Shown: piece by piece, positions 1-5,858 of the stretch
Numbering within the stretch: the first letter of the stretch is position 1
Layout: each line of letters starts with the position of its first letter
DNA from: an uncultured Eubacteriales bacterium
GTDB lineage: Bacteria > Bacillota > Clostridia > Christensenellales > Aristaeellaceae
Reading direction: 5' to 3'
DNA: 7,073 bases
Assembly: GCA_944353735.1 (NCBI GenBank)
Contig: CALVPU010000202.1
Location: forward strand, 1 to 7,073
The notes under the pieces: model-generated
The model's database searches: none
Seen by the model: the letters and a program-made list of their open reading frames with translations, nothing else
Told to the model about the DNA's origin: nothing
Program-made: the position numbers and the translations under genes

Positions 1-857
1 TACCAGTCGCTGATGAGCTTGAGGGAGTCGGCGTAGGGCATCATCACGGACATGTTCGCGCCCTTGCGCATCGCCAGCAGCATCAATCCCGCATCCAGCA
101 GCGCCGGATTGGCGAAGAGCTCGTCGGTCTTGCAGCGCTCATCCATGTCCTTCGCGCCCTCGAGCATCGCGCGGATGTCGATGTTGCAGACCGCCGCAGC
201 CAGCAGGCCGACCGGGCACAGCTCGGAGAAGCGACCGCCCACGCCGTCGGGGATATAGAACGTCTTGAAGCTCTCGCGCTGGGCGATCTTGATCAGGAAG
301 CCCTTCGACGCCGAGGTCGTGATGAGGATGTGGCGCTTCCAGTCGTCGCCGCAGGCGGCCTTGAGCGCTTCGGTGACGATCAGGTACTGGCTCATCGTCT
401 CCGCCGTGCCGCCGGACTTGGTGATGACGTTGAAGCACGTCTTCTTCAGGTCGACGACGTCCATCAGCGCCGCCATGCGCTCGGGATCGATATTGTCCTC
501 CACGTAGAGCTTCGGCGCGCCGCGCTTTTCGGCGGGCAACTCGTTGTAGTGCAGGTGATTCAGCGCCGCCTGCACCGCCGCCGGGCCCAGCGCGCTGCCG
601 CCGATGCCGAGCACGACGAAGGCGTCAAACTGCTCGCGCACCTCGGCGGCGGTTGCTTCGATATCGGCGACGACCGCGTCCTGATTGTAGGGCAGATCCA
701 TCCAGCCCTGCATGTCCTTGCCGCGACCGGCTTCCACAGCTGCGTGCGCGCGCTTCAGTTCGGGAAAGAGCGCGTCGAGATCGGCGCGGGCGATGCCGCG
801 CGGACCGACGTATTCCGCCATCATGGGATTGACGTCCAAGCGGATTGACTGATTCAT
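1..857 (-). CDS. pgi: Glucose-6-phosphate isomerase, N-terminal 285 residues (partial)
   Basis: Cytoplasmic glycolytic and gluconeogenic enzyme that interconverts glucose 6-phosphate and fructose 6-phosphate. The reading frame is open from the ATG at 857 to the window edge, so the C-terminal part is missing; bacterial forms of this type are usually about 450 residues. Family landmarks visible in the translation are VLGIGGSALG at residues 82-91 (phosphosugar-binding SIS fold), NVITKSGGTAET at 143-154, and the isomerase signature GVGGRFSELCPVGLL at 205-219. The start is set by a GGAGGG ribosome binding site at 865-870, 7 bases upstream, and by a consensus promoter behind it. The preceding operon on the same strand ends in its own terminator at 1121-1158, so pgi appears to start a new transcription unit. 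No frameshift is seen. The family assignment is firm; only the completeness of the C-terminal part is unknown. Confidence 0.95.
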   Translation of the reverse strand, partial: MNQSIRLDVNPMMAEYVGPRGIARADLDALFPELKRAHAAVEAGRGKDMQGWMDLPYNQDAVVADIEATAAEVREQFDAFVVLGIGGSALGPAAVQAALNHLHYNELPAEKRGAPKLYVEDNIDPERMAALMDVVDLKKTCFNVITKSGGTAETMSQYLIVTEALKAACGDDWKRHILITTSASKGFLIKIAQRESFKTFYIPDGVGGRFSELCPVGLLAAAVCNIDIRAMLEGAKDMDERCKTDELFANPALLDAGLMLLAMRKGANMSVMMPYADSLKLISDW

Positions 858-890
858 GGCAAATCCCTCCAATGTCATTCGGGTGATTCT

Positions 891-919
891 ATTATACCCT
901 CAGATACGCAAAGTGTCAA
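891..919 (-). promoter_or_regulatory. Consensus sigma-A/sigma-70 promoter of pgi
   Basis: Read on the minus strand, this is a perfect -35 TTGACA (914-919), a 17-base spacer, and a perfect -10 TATAAT (891-896). Transcription would begin near position 884, leaving a leader of roughly 27 bases that carries the GGAGGG ribosome binding site. A full match in both hexamers with ideal spacing predicts strong, probably constitutive transcription, which suits a housekeeping glycolytic gene. No obvious operator overlaps it, but a GC-rich hairpin lies directly upstream at 938-969. Confidence 0.9.
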
Positions 920-937
920 CGCCGTCGTCCAAATGAC

Positions 938-969
938 CGCCCCGCCGGCGTTGCAGCGCAGGCGGGGCG
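938..969. repeat. GC-rich inverted repeat upstream of the pgi promoter
   Basis: The arms CGCCCCGCC (938-946) and GGCGGGGCG (961-969) are perfect reverse complements, 9 base pairs. The 14-base loop contains a further GCG/CGC pairing. The hairpin ends 19 bases upstream of the pgi -35 box. A short A/T run flanks the right arm (AAAAT, 970-974), but no T run follows the stem in the minus-strand direction, so it does not look like a normal intrinsic terminator for the upstream operon, which already has one at 1121-1158. It could be a protein-binding site, a degenerate terminator, or a chance product of high GC content. Confidence 0.45.
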
Positions 970-1120
970 AAAATCTATGTCAAGAGGCGGTTCCCTCGAT
1001 GACATATACGATACACCCGCTCCATGAACCGCATGTGAACGGACTGGAAACGCGCAGGGAACTTTTTTGTGCAATGAGGATTTCACGCGCTGCACGGGAC
1101 CGCGCTGGAGAGCGGCGCGC
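970..1120. other. Intergenic stretch with no recognisable gene
   Basis: Together with the annotated elements on either side, this belongs to the 317-base gap between pgi and the oxidoreductase operon. I find no coding frame with a ribosome binding site, no RNA gene fold and no repeat family here. A TTGACA-like hexamer on the minus strand (978-983) has no matching -10 element at the right distance. Short reading frames crossing this stretch lack coding character and run into the terminator or into pgi control DNA. Confidence 0.5.
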
Positions 1121-1158
1121 AAAAATCCCCGCGCGGGAGTGATTCCGCCGCGGGGATT
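1121..1158 (-). terminator. Intrinsic terminator of the oxidoreductase operon
   Basis: On the minus strand, a 10-base-pair stem (AATCCCCGCG at 1149-1158 with CGCGGGGATT at 1124-1133; 15-base loop) is followed by a T run: the stem ends in TT and continues with TTT at 1121-1123. It begins 17 bases after the stop codon of the distal oxidoreductase gene. Stem, GC content and T tail are as expected for Rho-independent termination. It separates the operon from pgi. Confidence 0.85.
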
Positions 1159-1174
1159 CGCTGTCAGGGGGCGC

Positions 1175-2128
1175 TCAGGCGTTGGCGTAGGCCGCGACCA
1201 TCACGCGCGTGAGGCGGACGGCGGCGTCGATGCCGAAGCCGGCGGGGATTTCCTCCGGCGTGCGGGCGACCGCCCACTGTTCCAGTGGAGAGGGCAGCCG
1301 TTCGGGCAGCTTCTCCGCCTTTTTCCATTCGTTGCCCGTCTCGGGGCAGCAGTAGACGACCTCCTCGTCGCGCATCAGCAGGCCGCCCTCGGTGCCGCCC
1401 ACCTCAAAGGTCAGCGGATAGTGGCTGGAAACGAAGCCCGTCTCCGAGACACCGATCGCGCCGCCGGGGAAGGCGAGCAGGCTGACGGCGTTGTCCTCGA
1501 CGGCCTTGCCGGTCACGCGCGTGAAGGTGGACTTGACGCTCTCCGGCTCGCCGAGCAGTTCGCACAGCAGGTACATCGGATGCGCGCCCAGATCGATCAT
1601 CGCGCCGCCGCCGCAGGCGACGGGATCGTAGAAGTGCGGCGGCAGCCAATTGCCGGTGGCGCCGTTGTGCGCCTTGCGGAAGCGGGCGTAGTTGATCGCG
1701 CCCAGCTTGCCGGATTTGGCGGTCTCAAGCACGAAGCGGGTCGCCGGCTCGCTCAGGTGCGGGAAGGAAATGCCGAAGCGCGTGCGGTTTTCGACGACCG
1801 CGCGGCGGATCGCCTCGGCGTCCTCGTTCTTGAGCGCCAGCACCTTCTCGGTGAATAGCGCCTTGCCGGACCGGCAGCAGCGCAGGATCAGATCGGTGTG
1901 CTCGTTGGTCGCGTTGCAGACCACGACGCCCTCGATTTCCGGATCGGCGAGGATGTCCTCGACTGAAGCCGGCACGCAGCCGCCGCCGAGCTCTTCCGCC
2001 CACGCCTTGGCGACGCCGTTGTCCGGATCCCAGACCTTGGCGATGCGGCAGTCCGGAAGGCGGTTGATCTCGTTGGCGTACTGCCGCGCATGGACGTGCC
2101 ACTTGCCGAGCATCGCATAATTTCTCAT
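1175..2128 (-). CDS. Gfo/Idh/MocA-family oxidoreductase with atypical dinucleotide-binding loop
   Basis: A 317-residue protein of the family of cytoplasmic NAD(P)-dependent dehydrogenases acting on sugars, inositols and related compounds. The C-terminal half carries the family hallmark GGGAMIDLGAH (residues 173-183), with Asp179 and His183 in the positions normally involved in substrate binding and catalysis. The catalytic lysine motif, usually EKP, appears as EKV (94-96), so the lysine is kept. The N-terminal Rossmann glycine loop is unusual: where GxGxxG/A is expected the protein has MLGKWHVHA (6-14). An acidic residue, Asp34, still ends the second strand, which normally favours NAD over NADP. 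The start is the ATG at 2128, which has AGGAGG at 2137-2142, 8 bases away; a longer frame reaching 2221 would overlap the upstream gene and has no such support. It lies 17 bases after the stop of the upstream oxidoreductase, so the two are cotranscribed. Substrate unknown. Confidence 0.88.
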   Translation of the reverse strand: MRNYAMLGKWHVHARQYANEINRLPDCRIAKVWDPDNGVAKAWAEELGGGCVPASVEDILADPEIEGVVVCNATNEHTDLILRCCRSGKALFTEKVLALKNEDAEAIRRAVVENRTRFGISFPHLSEPATRFVLETAKSGKLGAINYARFRKAHNGATGNWLPPHFYDPVACGGGAMIDLGAHPMYLLCELLGEPESVKSTFTRVTGKAVEDNAVSLLAFPGGAIGVSETGFVSSHYPLTFEVGGTEGGLLMRDEEVVYCCPETGNEWKKAEKLPERLPSPLEQWAVARTPEEIPAGFGIDAAVRLTRVMVAAYANA

Positions 2129-2145
2129 CTGCGGAACCTCCTCGC

Positions 2146-3231
2146 TCAGCGGTTGAAGTACACCGGCTCGCCGGTTCTGGCGGAGGTGTAGATGGCCTCG
2201 AGGATCTCGCTGACCACGCACGCCTGCTCCGGCAGCACGACGGGATCGGTGTCGTTCTCGATGGCGTCGAGCCAGCGGCGCTGCTCGGTGATCGGCGGGG
2301 TTTCCTTGACGCCGTCATAGAACGCCACGCCGCCCGCGCTCAGGTCGGGCTTGGAAATGACCTGACGGCCGAGGTCGACGGCGTTCATCGTCACCTCGTC
2401 GCGGATGATCGCCGCGCCGCCCTTGCTCCCGCACAGGCGGCAGCTGCCCTCGGGGATGGGTTCGTCGGTGTTGAGCGCCCACGTCGCCTCGAGGGTGATC
2501 GTCGCGCCGTTCTCCATGACGATGAAGCCGAACGCCGCGTCCTCGAGCGTGTTCTCGCCTTCCTTCCAGCCGCCCCACGGGTTGCCGGCTTCGGGATGCT
2601 CGACCTTCTTGTACTTGGTGCCCACGACCATGCGCGGCTTGTAGTTGTTCATCAGGTAGAGGGTGACGTCGAGGCTGTGGGTGCCGATGTCGATCAGCGG
2701 ACCGCCGCCCTGCTCGTACTCGTTGAGGAACACGCCCCAGTTCGGCGTGCCGCGGCGGCGAATGGCGTACGCCTTCGCATAGTAGATCTCGCCCAGATCG
2801 CCGCGCTCGATGCAGCCCTTGACGTACTGGCTGGCGGGCTTGTGGCGGTGCTGATAGCCGATGGTCAGCTTCTTGCCGCTCTCCTTGGCGGCGGCGACCA
2901 TGCGGCGGGCGTCGGCGGCGGACTTTGCCATGGGCTTTTCGCACATGACGTGCTTGCCGGCGTGCAGCGCGTCGATGGAGATATCTGCATGGCTGCGGTT
3001 CGGCGTGAGCACATAGCAGACGTCGATGCTTTCGTCCTTGAGCAGCTCCTTGTAGTCGGTGTAGACCTTCGCGCCGGGCACGCCGTACTCCTTCGCCGCC
3101 TTCTCAGCGCGCTCGGGAATCAGGTCGCAGAACGCCACGATGTCGGCGCGGTCGATGGCCTTCAGCGCCGGCAGGTGCTTGCCGTTGGCGATGCCGCCGC
3201 AGCCAATGATGCCGATCTTCAGTCTTGCCAT
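2146..3231 (-). CDS. Gfo/Idh/MocA-family oxidoreductase, canonical
   Basis: A 361-residue NAD(P)-dependent dehydrogenase, full length for the family. The N-terminal Rossmann domain (about residues 4-125) has the glycine loop GCGGIA (10-15) and an acidic Asp36 ending strand two, which points to NAD. The catalytic motif CEKPMA holds Lys99. The C-terminal domain has GGGPLIDIGTHSLD (175-188), with the Asp181, His185 and Asp188 positions used by this family for substrate binding and proton transfer. The start ATG at 3231 has AGGAGG at 3240-3245, 8 bases upstream. It is the first gene of the operon, divergent from an AraC-type regulator across 128 bases, so it is probably controlled by that regulator. 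Substrate cannot be named: the family covers glucose-fructose, inositol, scyllo-inositol, sugar-acid and glycoside oxidation. The pairing of two paralogues suggests successive or linked steps on one compound, or a heteromeric enzyme. Confidence 0.92.
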   Translation of the reverse strand: MARLKIGIIGCGGIANGKHLPALKAIDRADIVAFCDLIPERAEKAAKEYGVPGAKVYTDYKELLKDESIDVCYVLTPNRSHADISIDALHAGKHVMCEKPMAKSAADARRMVAAAKESGKKLTIGYQHRHKPASQYVKGCIERGDLGEIYYAKAYAIRRRGTPNWGVFLNEYEQGGGPLIDIGTHSLDVTLYLMNNYKPRMVVGTKYKKVEHPEAGNPWGGWKEGENTLEDAAFGFIVMENGATITLEATWALNTDEPIPEGSCRLCGSKGGAAIIRDEVTMNAVDLGRQVISKPDLSAGGVAFYDGVKETPPITEQRRWLDAIENDTDPVVLPEQACVVSEILEAIYTSARTGEPVYFNR

Positions 3232-3251
3232 GGGAAATTCCTCCTCTTATT

Positions 3252-3268
3252 TTCCCCCAATCGGGGAA
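3252..3268 (-). promoter_or_regulatory. Inverted repeat in the leader of the oxidoreductase operon
   Basis: Arms TTCCCC (3252-3257) and GGGGAA (3263-3268) enclose a 5-base loop. The element falls inside the predicted 5' leader (start near 3275) and ends 7 bases before the AGGAGG ribosome binding site at 3240-3245. It could be an operator, or an RNA hairpin that affects translation. The hexamer ATTTTC also occurs twice in the same orientation around it (3249-3254 and 3268-3273, 19 bases apart), a spacing compatible with AraC-type half-sites. Both readings are inference. Confidence 0.35.
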
Positions 3269-3281
3269 TTTTCACAGGGAA

Positions 3282-3290
3282 AGTATAGCA
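3282..3290 (-). promoter_or_regulatory. Extended -10 promoter of the oxidoreductase operon
   Basis: On the minus strand, TGC followed by TATACT gives a TGn extended -10 element; the hexamer is 3282-3287 and the TGn is 3288-3290. The expected start is near 3275. No good -35 hexamer is found 16-18 bases upstream, which fits either an extended -10 promoter or one that needs an activator, such as the adjacent AraC-family protein. Confidence 0.6.
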
Positions 3291-3305
3291 CAAACGGCGG
3301 AGAAA

Positions 3306-3314
3306 TGATATAAT
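3306..3314 (+). promoter_or_regulatory. Extended -10 promoter of the AraC-family regulator gene
   Basis: TGA (3306-3308) precedes a perfect TATAAT (3309-3314), a TGn extended -10 element pointing rightward. Transcription would start near 3321, about 39 bases before the regulator start codon. The -35 position (about 3286-3291) has no consensus hexamer and overlaps the -10 element of the opposite promoter, so the two promoters probably compete for RNA polymerase. Confidence 0.65.
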
Positions 3315-3359
3315 GAAACCGTCGCAAAATATCAAATTCATGCCGGGGAGGGGAGATCG

Positions 3360-4238
3360 GTGGAGGTCTACGTCGAGCGTCCGAATCCGGACAACGATCT
3401 GGGCGGCCTGTGCGAATGCTTTGTCAGCCGCGTCGACGGCGCGCAGACGGTGGCGGCGCTGCACGTGCACCGCTGTTTTGAGCTGCTCTATTGCCTTTCG
3501 GGGCGCTATGAGCTGCGTGCCGAGCGCCGCGTGTTCGCGCTGGGCAGCGGCGGCGCGGCGCTGATCCACCCCATGGAGCCGCATCAGACGCGCTCGCTGG
3601 ACGCAGGCGAGAACAGCTACCTCGTGCTCAAATTCATGCCGGAATCGCTTTATTCCGCCAGCCATCCGCACTATGAGCTGAAGTACGTCCTGCCGTACCT
3701 GCACTTCAGCGACCGGCGCTGCGACGTCTATTCCGCGCAGGCGCTCGACGGCAGCGGGCTGGACCGTCTCCTGCAGGCGATCTTCGACGAGCGCCGCCGC
3801 GCGGAGTACGGCTACGAGATGGCGCTGCGCGCCTATGTCAGTCAGGTGCTGCTCTGGTTTATCCGCGCGTGGAACCGCAGCCGCGAGGTTGCCGCGATGG
3901 ACGAGCGCGCGCTGGCGCGGCTGCAGCGGGCACTGGACTACATCGACGCGCATCTCGACGAGCCGCTGCGCGCCGCCGACATCGCCGCCGAGCTGGGCAT
4001 GGGGCAGTCGACCTTCTCGCGCTTCTTTACCGCTGCCGCGGGCATGTCGCTGCCCGCCTACATGCGCGAGCGCCGCCTCGGGCGCGCCGCGGCGCTGCTC
4101 GCGGAGGCGGATCGCTCCATCACCGACGTCGCGCTCGAGACCGGGTTTTCCACCGCGAGTTACCTGATCCTCTGCTTTCGCCGCCAGTACGGCATGACGC
4201 CCAACCAGTTCCGGCGGCTGTACGCCGCACCGCGGTGA
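3360..4238 (+). CDS. AraC-family transcriptional regulator with cupin sensor domain
   Basis: A 292-residue regulator of typical family length. The N-terminal half is a cupin-like sugar-sensing domain, with the HVHRCFELLY motif (residues 35-44, His35, His37, Glu41) and a second histidine cluster HPMEPH (70-75). The C-terminal 100 residues form the double helix-turn-helix DNA-binding domain. Helix-turn-helix one spans about 203-228 (ADIAAELGMGQSTFSRFF), and the second spans about 253-278, followed by the conserved GMTPNQFRR (278-286). The start is GTG at 3360, supported by GGAGGGG at 3347-3353, 6 bases away; no in-frame ATG has similar support. Divergent from the oxidoreductase operon and upstream of the aldolase in the same direction, it is the likely local regulator of both. 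Members of this class usually bind a carbohydrate and activate neighbouring genes. Its effector is not evident. Confidence 0.92.
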   Translation: MEVYVERPNPDNDLGGLCECFVSRVDGAQTVAALHVHRCFELLYCLSGRYELRAERRVFALGSGGAALIHPMEPHQTRSLDAGENSYLVLKFMPESLYSASHPHYELKYVLPYLHFSDRRCDVYSAQALDGSGLDRLLQAIFDERRRAEYGYEMALRAYVSQVLLWFIRAWNRSREVAAMDERALARLQRALDYIDAHLDEPLRAADIAAELGMGQSTFSRFFTAAAGMSLPAYMRERRLGRAAALLAEADRSITDVALETGFSTASYLILCFRRQYGMTPNQFRRLYAAPR

Positions 4239-4284
4239 AGGGCGGCGTCCGGCGTGAGTTTGCGTACATTTCACTTAGACGTGC

Positions 4285-4312
4285 TTGGATTCTAAACTTG
4301 AAAGTTCATAAT
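4285..4312 (+). promoter_or_regulatory. Candidate promoter and operator of the aldolase gene
   Basis: TTGGAT (4285-4290), a 16-base spacer and CATAAT (4307-4312) form a weak -35/-10 pair in the 141-base gap before the aldolase. The spacer contains the inverted repeat AACTT-GA-AAGTT (4295-4306), which sits where a repressor would block polymerase. No terminator with a T run is seen after the regulator gene, so the aldolase could also be reached by read-through from the regulator promoter. Confidence 0.35.
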
Positions 4313-4326
4313 GGACATCGACGAAA

Positions 4327-4358
4327 GCCCGCGCGGGCAAACGACGCGGCGCGCGGGC
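4327..4358 (+). repeat. GC-rich hairpin in the aldolase leader
   Basis: GCCCGCGC (4327-4334) can pair with GCGCGGGC (4351-4358) around a 16-base loop; the left arm is also part of the small perfect palindrome GCCCGCGCGGGC (4327-4338). The structure ends immediately before the GGAGGA at 4359-4364 and close to the AAAGGA at 4369-4374 that serves the start codon. It lacks a T run, so it is not an intrinsic terminator. An effect on translation or RNA stability is possible but unproven. Confidence 0.4.
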
Positions 4359-4379
4359 GGAGGAAGAGAAAGGAACGTG

Positions 4380-5675
4380 ATGGTCATGCGCTTTGAACTG
4401 ATGCACCCGGCGGACCAGCTCGTCATGATTATGGCGCGCATCTACCGCTACGGTATGACGACGACCTCGGGTGGAAACCTCTCCATTCGCGACGAGAATG
4501 GGGATATCTGGATTACGCCCTCGGGCATCGACAAGGGCAACCTGACGCGGGCGGACATGATTCAGGTCAAGCCCGACGGCACGCTGATCGGCCCGCACAA
4601 GCCGTCCGTCGAGCTGCCGTTCCACAAGGAGATCTACCGCCGCCGTCCGGACCTGCGCGGCATCGTGCACGCCCATCCGCCGACGCTGGTGGCGTTCAGC
4701 CTCGCGCGCAAGATCCCCAACATGCGCCTGATTCCCAACGCCACCGAGGTCTGCGGCAAGGTCAGCATGGCGAAGTACGACGTTCCCGGCAGCGCGCAGC
4801 TGGGCGAGAACATCGCGCAGGAGTTCGCGGCAGGATACGATACGGTGCTGCTCGAGAACCACGGCGTCGTCTGCGGCGGCAAGGACCTGTTCCGGGCGTT
4901 CATGGCCTTTGAGACGCTCGATTTCTGCGGCAGACTCTGCCTCGATGCCGCCAAGCTGGGTCAGGCACGCGCGCTCACGGACGACCAGATCGCCATCGAC
5001 AGCGCCGCCGCCTCGCCGAAACTCGATGAATTCGTGCCCGGTACCCATTCCAGCGAGGAATGCGCCGGTCGGCGCGACCTGTGCCAGCTCGTGCACCGCT
5101 CCTACGACCAGAAGCTGTTCACCAGCACGCAGGGCACGTTCTCGATGCGGCTGTCCGACGGCTCGTTCCTGATCACGCCGTACATGAAGGACCGCAAGTA
5201 CCTCGAGCCCGAGGACATCGTGCACATCAAGGGCGGCATGCGCGAGATGGGCAAGCTGCCCAGCCGCGCCACGCTGCTGCACGAGGCGATCTATCGCGCG
5301 CATCCGGAGATCAACGCCGTCATCATCGCCCATCCGCCCGCCATCATGGCGTTTGCCGTGACCGACGCGCCGTTTGACTCGCGCACCATTCCGGAAAGCT
5401 ACATCAGCCTGCGCGACGTCGTGCGCCTGCCCTATGGCGCCAGCCGCACCGACATCGAGGGCACTGCGGCGATGTTCAGCAGCAAGACGCCGGTCGTGAT
5501 CGTCAACAATCAGTGTGTGATCGTCACCGGCAACTCGCTGCTCAACGCCTTCGACCGCCTCGAGGTGCTCGAGTACAGCGCCTCGGCGATGATCGCCGCC
5601 AGAGACATCGGCGAGATCGTGCTGATCACGCCGGACGAGGTCGCCAAGATCGAAGAGGCGTTCCACCTCGAGTGA
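4380..5675 (+). CDS. Tandem class II aldolase/adducin-family protein with degenerate second domain
   Basis: A 431-residue cytoplasmic protein made of two class II aldolase/adducin domains in tandem. Typical members such as fuculose-phosphate and rhamnulose-phosphate aldolases or ribulose-5-phosphate epimerases have one domain of about 210-280 residues and use a zinc-type metal to make or break a carbon-carbon bond next to a keto group. Domain one (about 5-210) is complete: phosphate-loop-like TTSGGNLS (28-35), TPSG (46-49), catalytic Glu78 in KPSVEL, metal-binding His97 and His99 in VHAHPP, and His161 in LLENHG. Domain two (about 230-425) aligns well but has Ala297, Ile316 and Gln378 in place of Glu78, His97 and His161, keeping only His318. 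Start: ATG 4380 with AAAGGA at 4369-4374, 5 bases away; an in-frame ATG at 4311 has no ribosome binding site and would encode the GC-rich leader hairpin. ATG 4386 is a close alternative. Whether it is a true aldolase or an epimerase cannot be decided; the substrate is unknown. Confidence 0.88.
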   Translation: MVMRFELMHPADQLVMIMARIYRYGMTTTSGGNLSIRDENGDIWITPSGIDKGNLTRADMIQVKPDGTLIGPHKPSVELPFHKEIYRRRPDLRGIVHAHPPTLVAFSLARKIPNMRLIPNATEVCGKVSMAKYDVPGSAQLGENIAQEFAAGYDTVLLENHGVVCGGKDLFRAFMAFETLDFCGRLCLDAAKLGQARALTDDQIAIDSAAASPKLDEFVPGTHSSEECAGRRDLCQLVHRSYDQKLFTSTQGTFSMRLSDGSFLITPYMKDRKYLEPEDIVHIKGGMREMGKLPSRATLLHEAIYRAHPEINAVIIAHPPAIMAFAVTDAPFDSRTIPESYISLRDVVRLPYGASRTDIEGTAAMFSSKTPVVIVNNQCVIVTGNSLLNAFDRLEVLEYSASAMIAARDIGEIVLITPDEVAKIEEAFHLE

Positions 5676-5785
5676 CGGTCGACCAGCCGGCAGGCTGTCG
5701 GTTTCAGGCAAGCGCGGGTCCGCCCAACCGCGGATGATCCCGTACGGCATTGCCGGCGGCGCGCGGAAGGCGCCCGTGGACACAG
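5676..5785. other. Aldolase 3' flank with no gene
   Basis: GC-rich non-coding stretch between the aldolase stop and its main terminator. A weak hairpin, CCGGCA with TGTCGG (one G-U pair, 3-base loop) followed by TTT, lies about 15 bases after the stop but is too short to call a terminator. No RNA gene or conserved motif is recognised. Confidence 0.4.
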
Positions 5786-5820
5786 AATTGCCCCGATCTT
5801 CGCTCGATCGGGGCAATTTT
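5786..5820 (+). terminator. Intrinsic terminator of the aldolase gene
   Basis: A perfect 13-base-pair stem, AATTGCCCCGATC (5786-5798) with GATCGGGGCAATT (5806-5818), a 7-base loop, and a T run TTTT at 5817-5820. It lies between convergent genes, 40 bases beyond the stop of the minus-strand hydrolase. In the minus direction the tail is only AATTC, so termination there would be weaker, though a two-way role is possible. Confidence 0.9.
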
Positions 5821-5858
5821 CATGCGCCATTTTGGATAACCTGCGCTGCGGCAGGGCA

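Noticed and set aside
330..848. A 172-codon plus-strand frame opposite pgi
   Set aside because: It is an antisense shadow. The minus frame shows unmistakable glucose-6-phosphate isomerase motifs.
1067..1858. A 263-codon plus-strand frame across the terminator and the distal oxidoreductase
   Set aside because: It is antisense to a well-supported gene, passes through an intrinsic terminator and has no recognisable domain.
2129..2221. A 31-residue N-terminal extension of the distal oxidoreductase
   Set aside because: It would overlap the upstream gene's coding end, and the added residues are not Rossmann-like. ATG 2128 has an ideal AGGAGG site and the protein begins directly with the first strand.
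3314..3327. Catabolite-repression (cre-like) site just after the AraC promoter
   Set aside because: Only the left half (TGAAACCG) fits the consensus; the right half mismatches at several fixed positions.
4228..4237. CACCGCGGTG palindrome at the end of the AraC gene as a terminator
   Set aside because: It lies within the last codons, has no loop and no T run after it.
3219..4274. A 351-codon open frame on the minus strand, opposite the AraC gene and the divergent promoters
   Set aside because: The translation is low-complexity and Ala/Arg/Val-rich without motifs. It overlaps the start of a real oxidoreductase gene and both promoters, while the opposite strand encodes a clear AraC-family protein.
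4311..4379. An upstream in-frame ATG for the aldolase
   Set aside because: No ribosome binding site precedes it; it overlaps the putative -10 element, and the added 23 residues encode only the GC-rich hairpin. ATG 4380 has AAAGGA at suitable distance.
4275..5816. A 513-codon open frame on the minus strand, opposite the aldolase
   Set aside because: It is an antisense shadow caused by high GC and biased third positions. It has no ribosome binding site, shows no family motif, runs through the terminator stem, and the plus-strand frame carries clear aldolase motifs.
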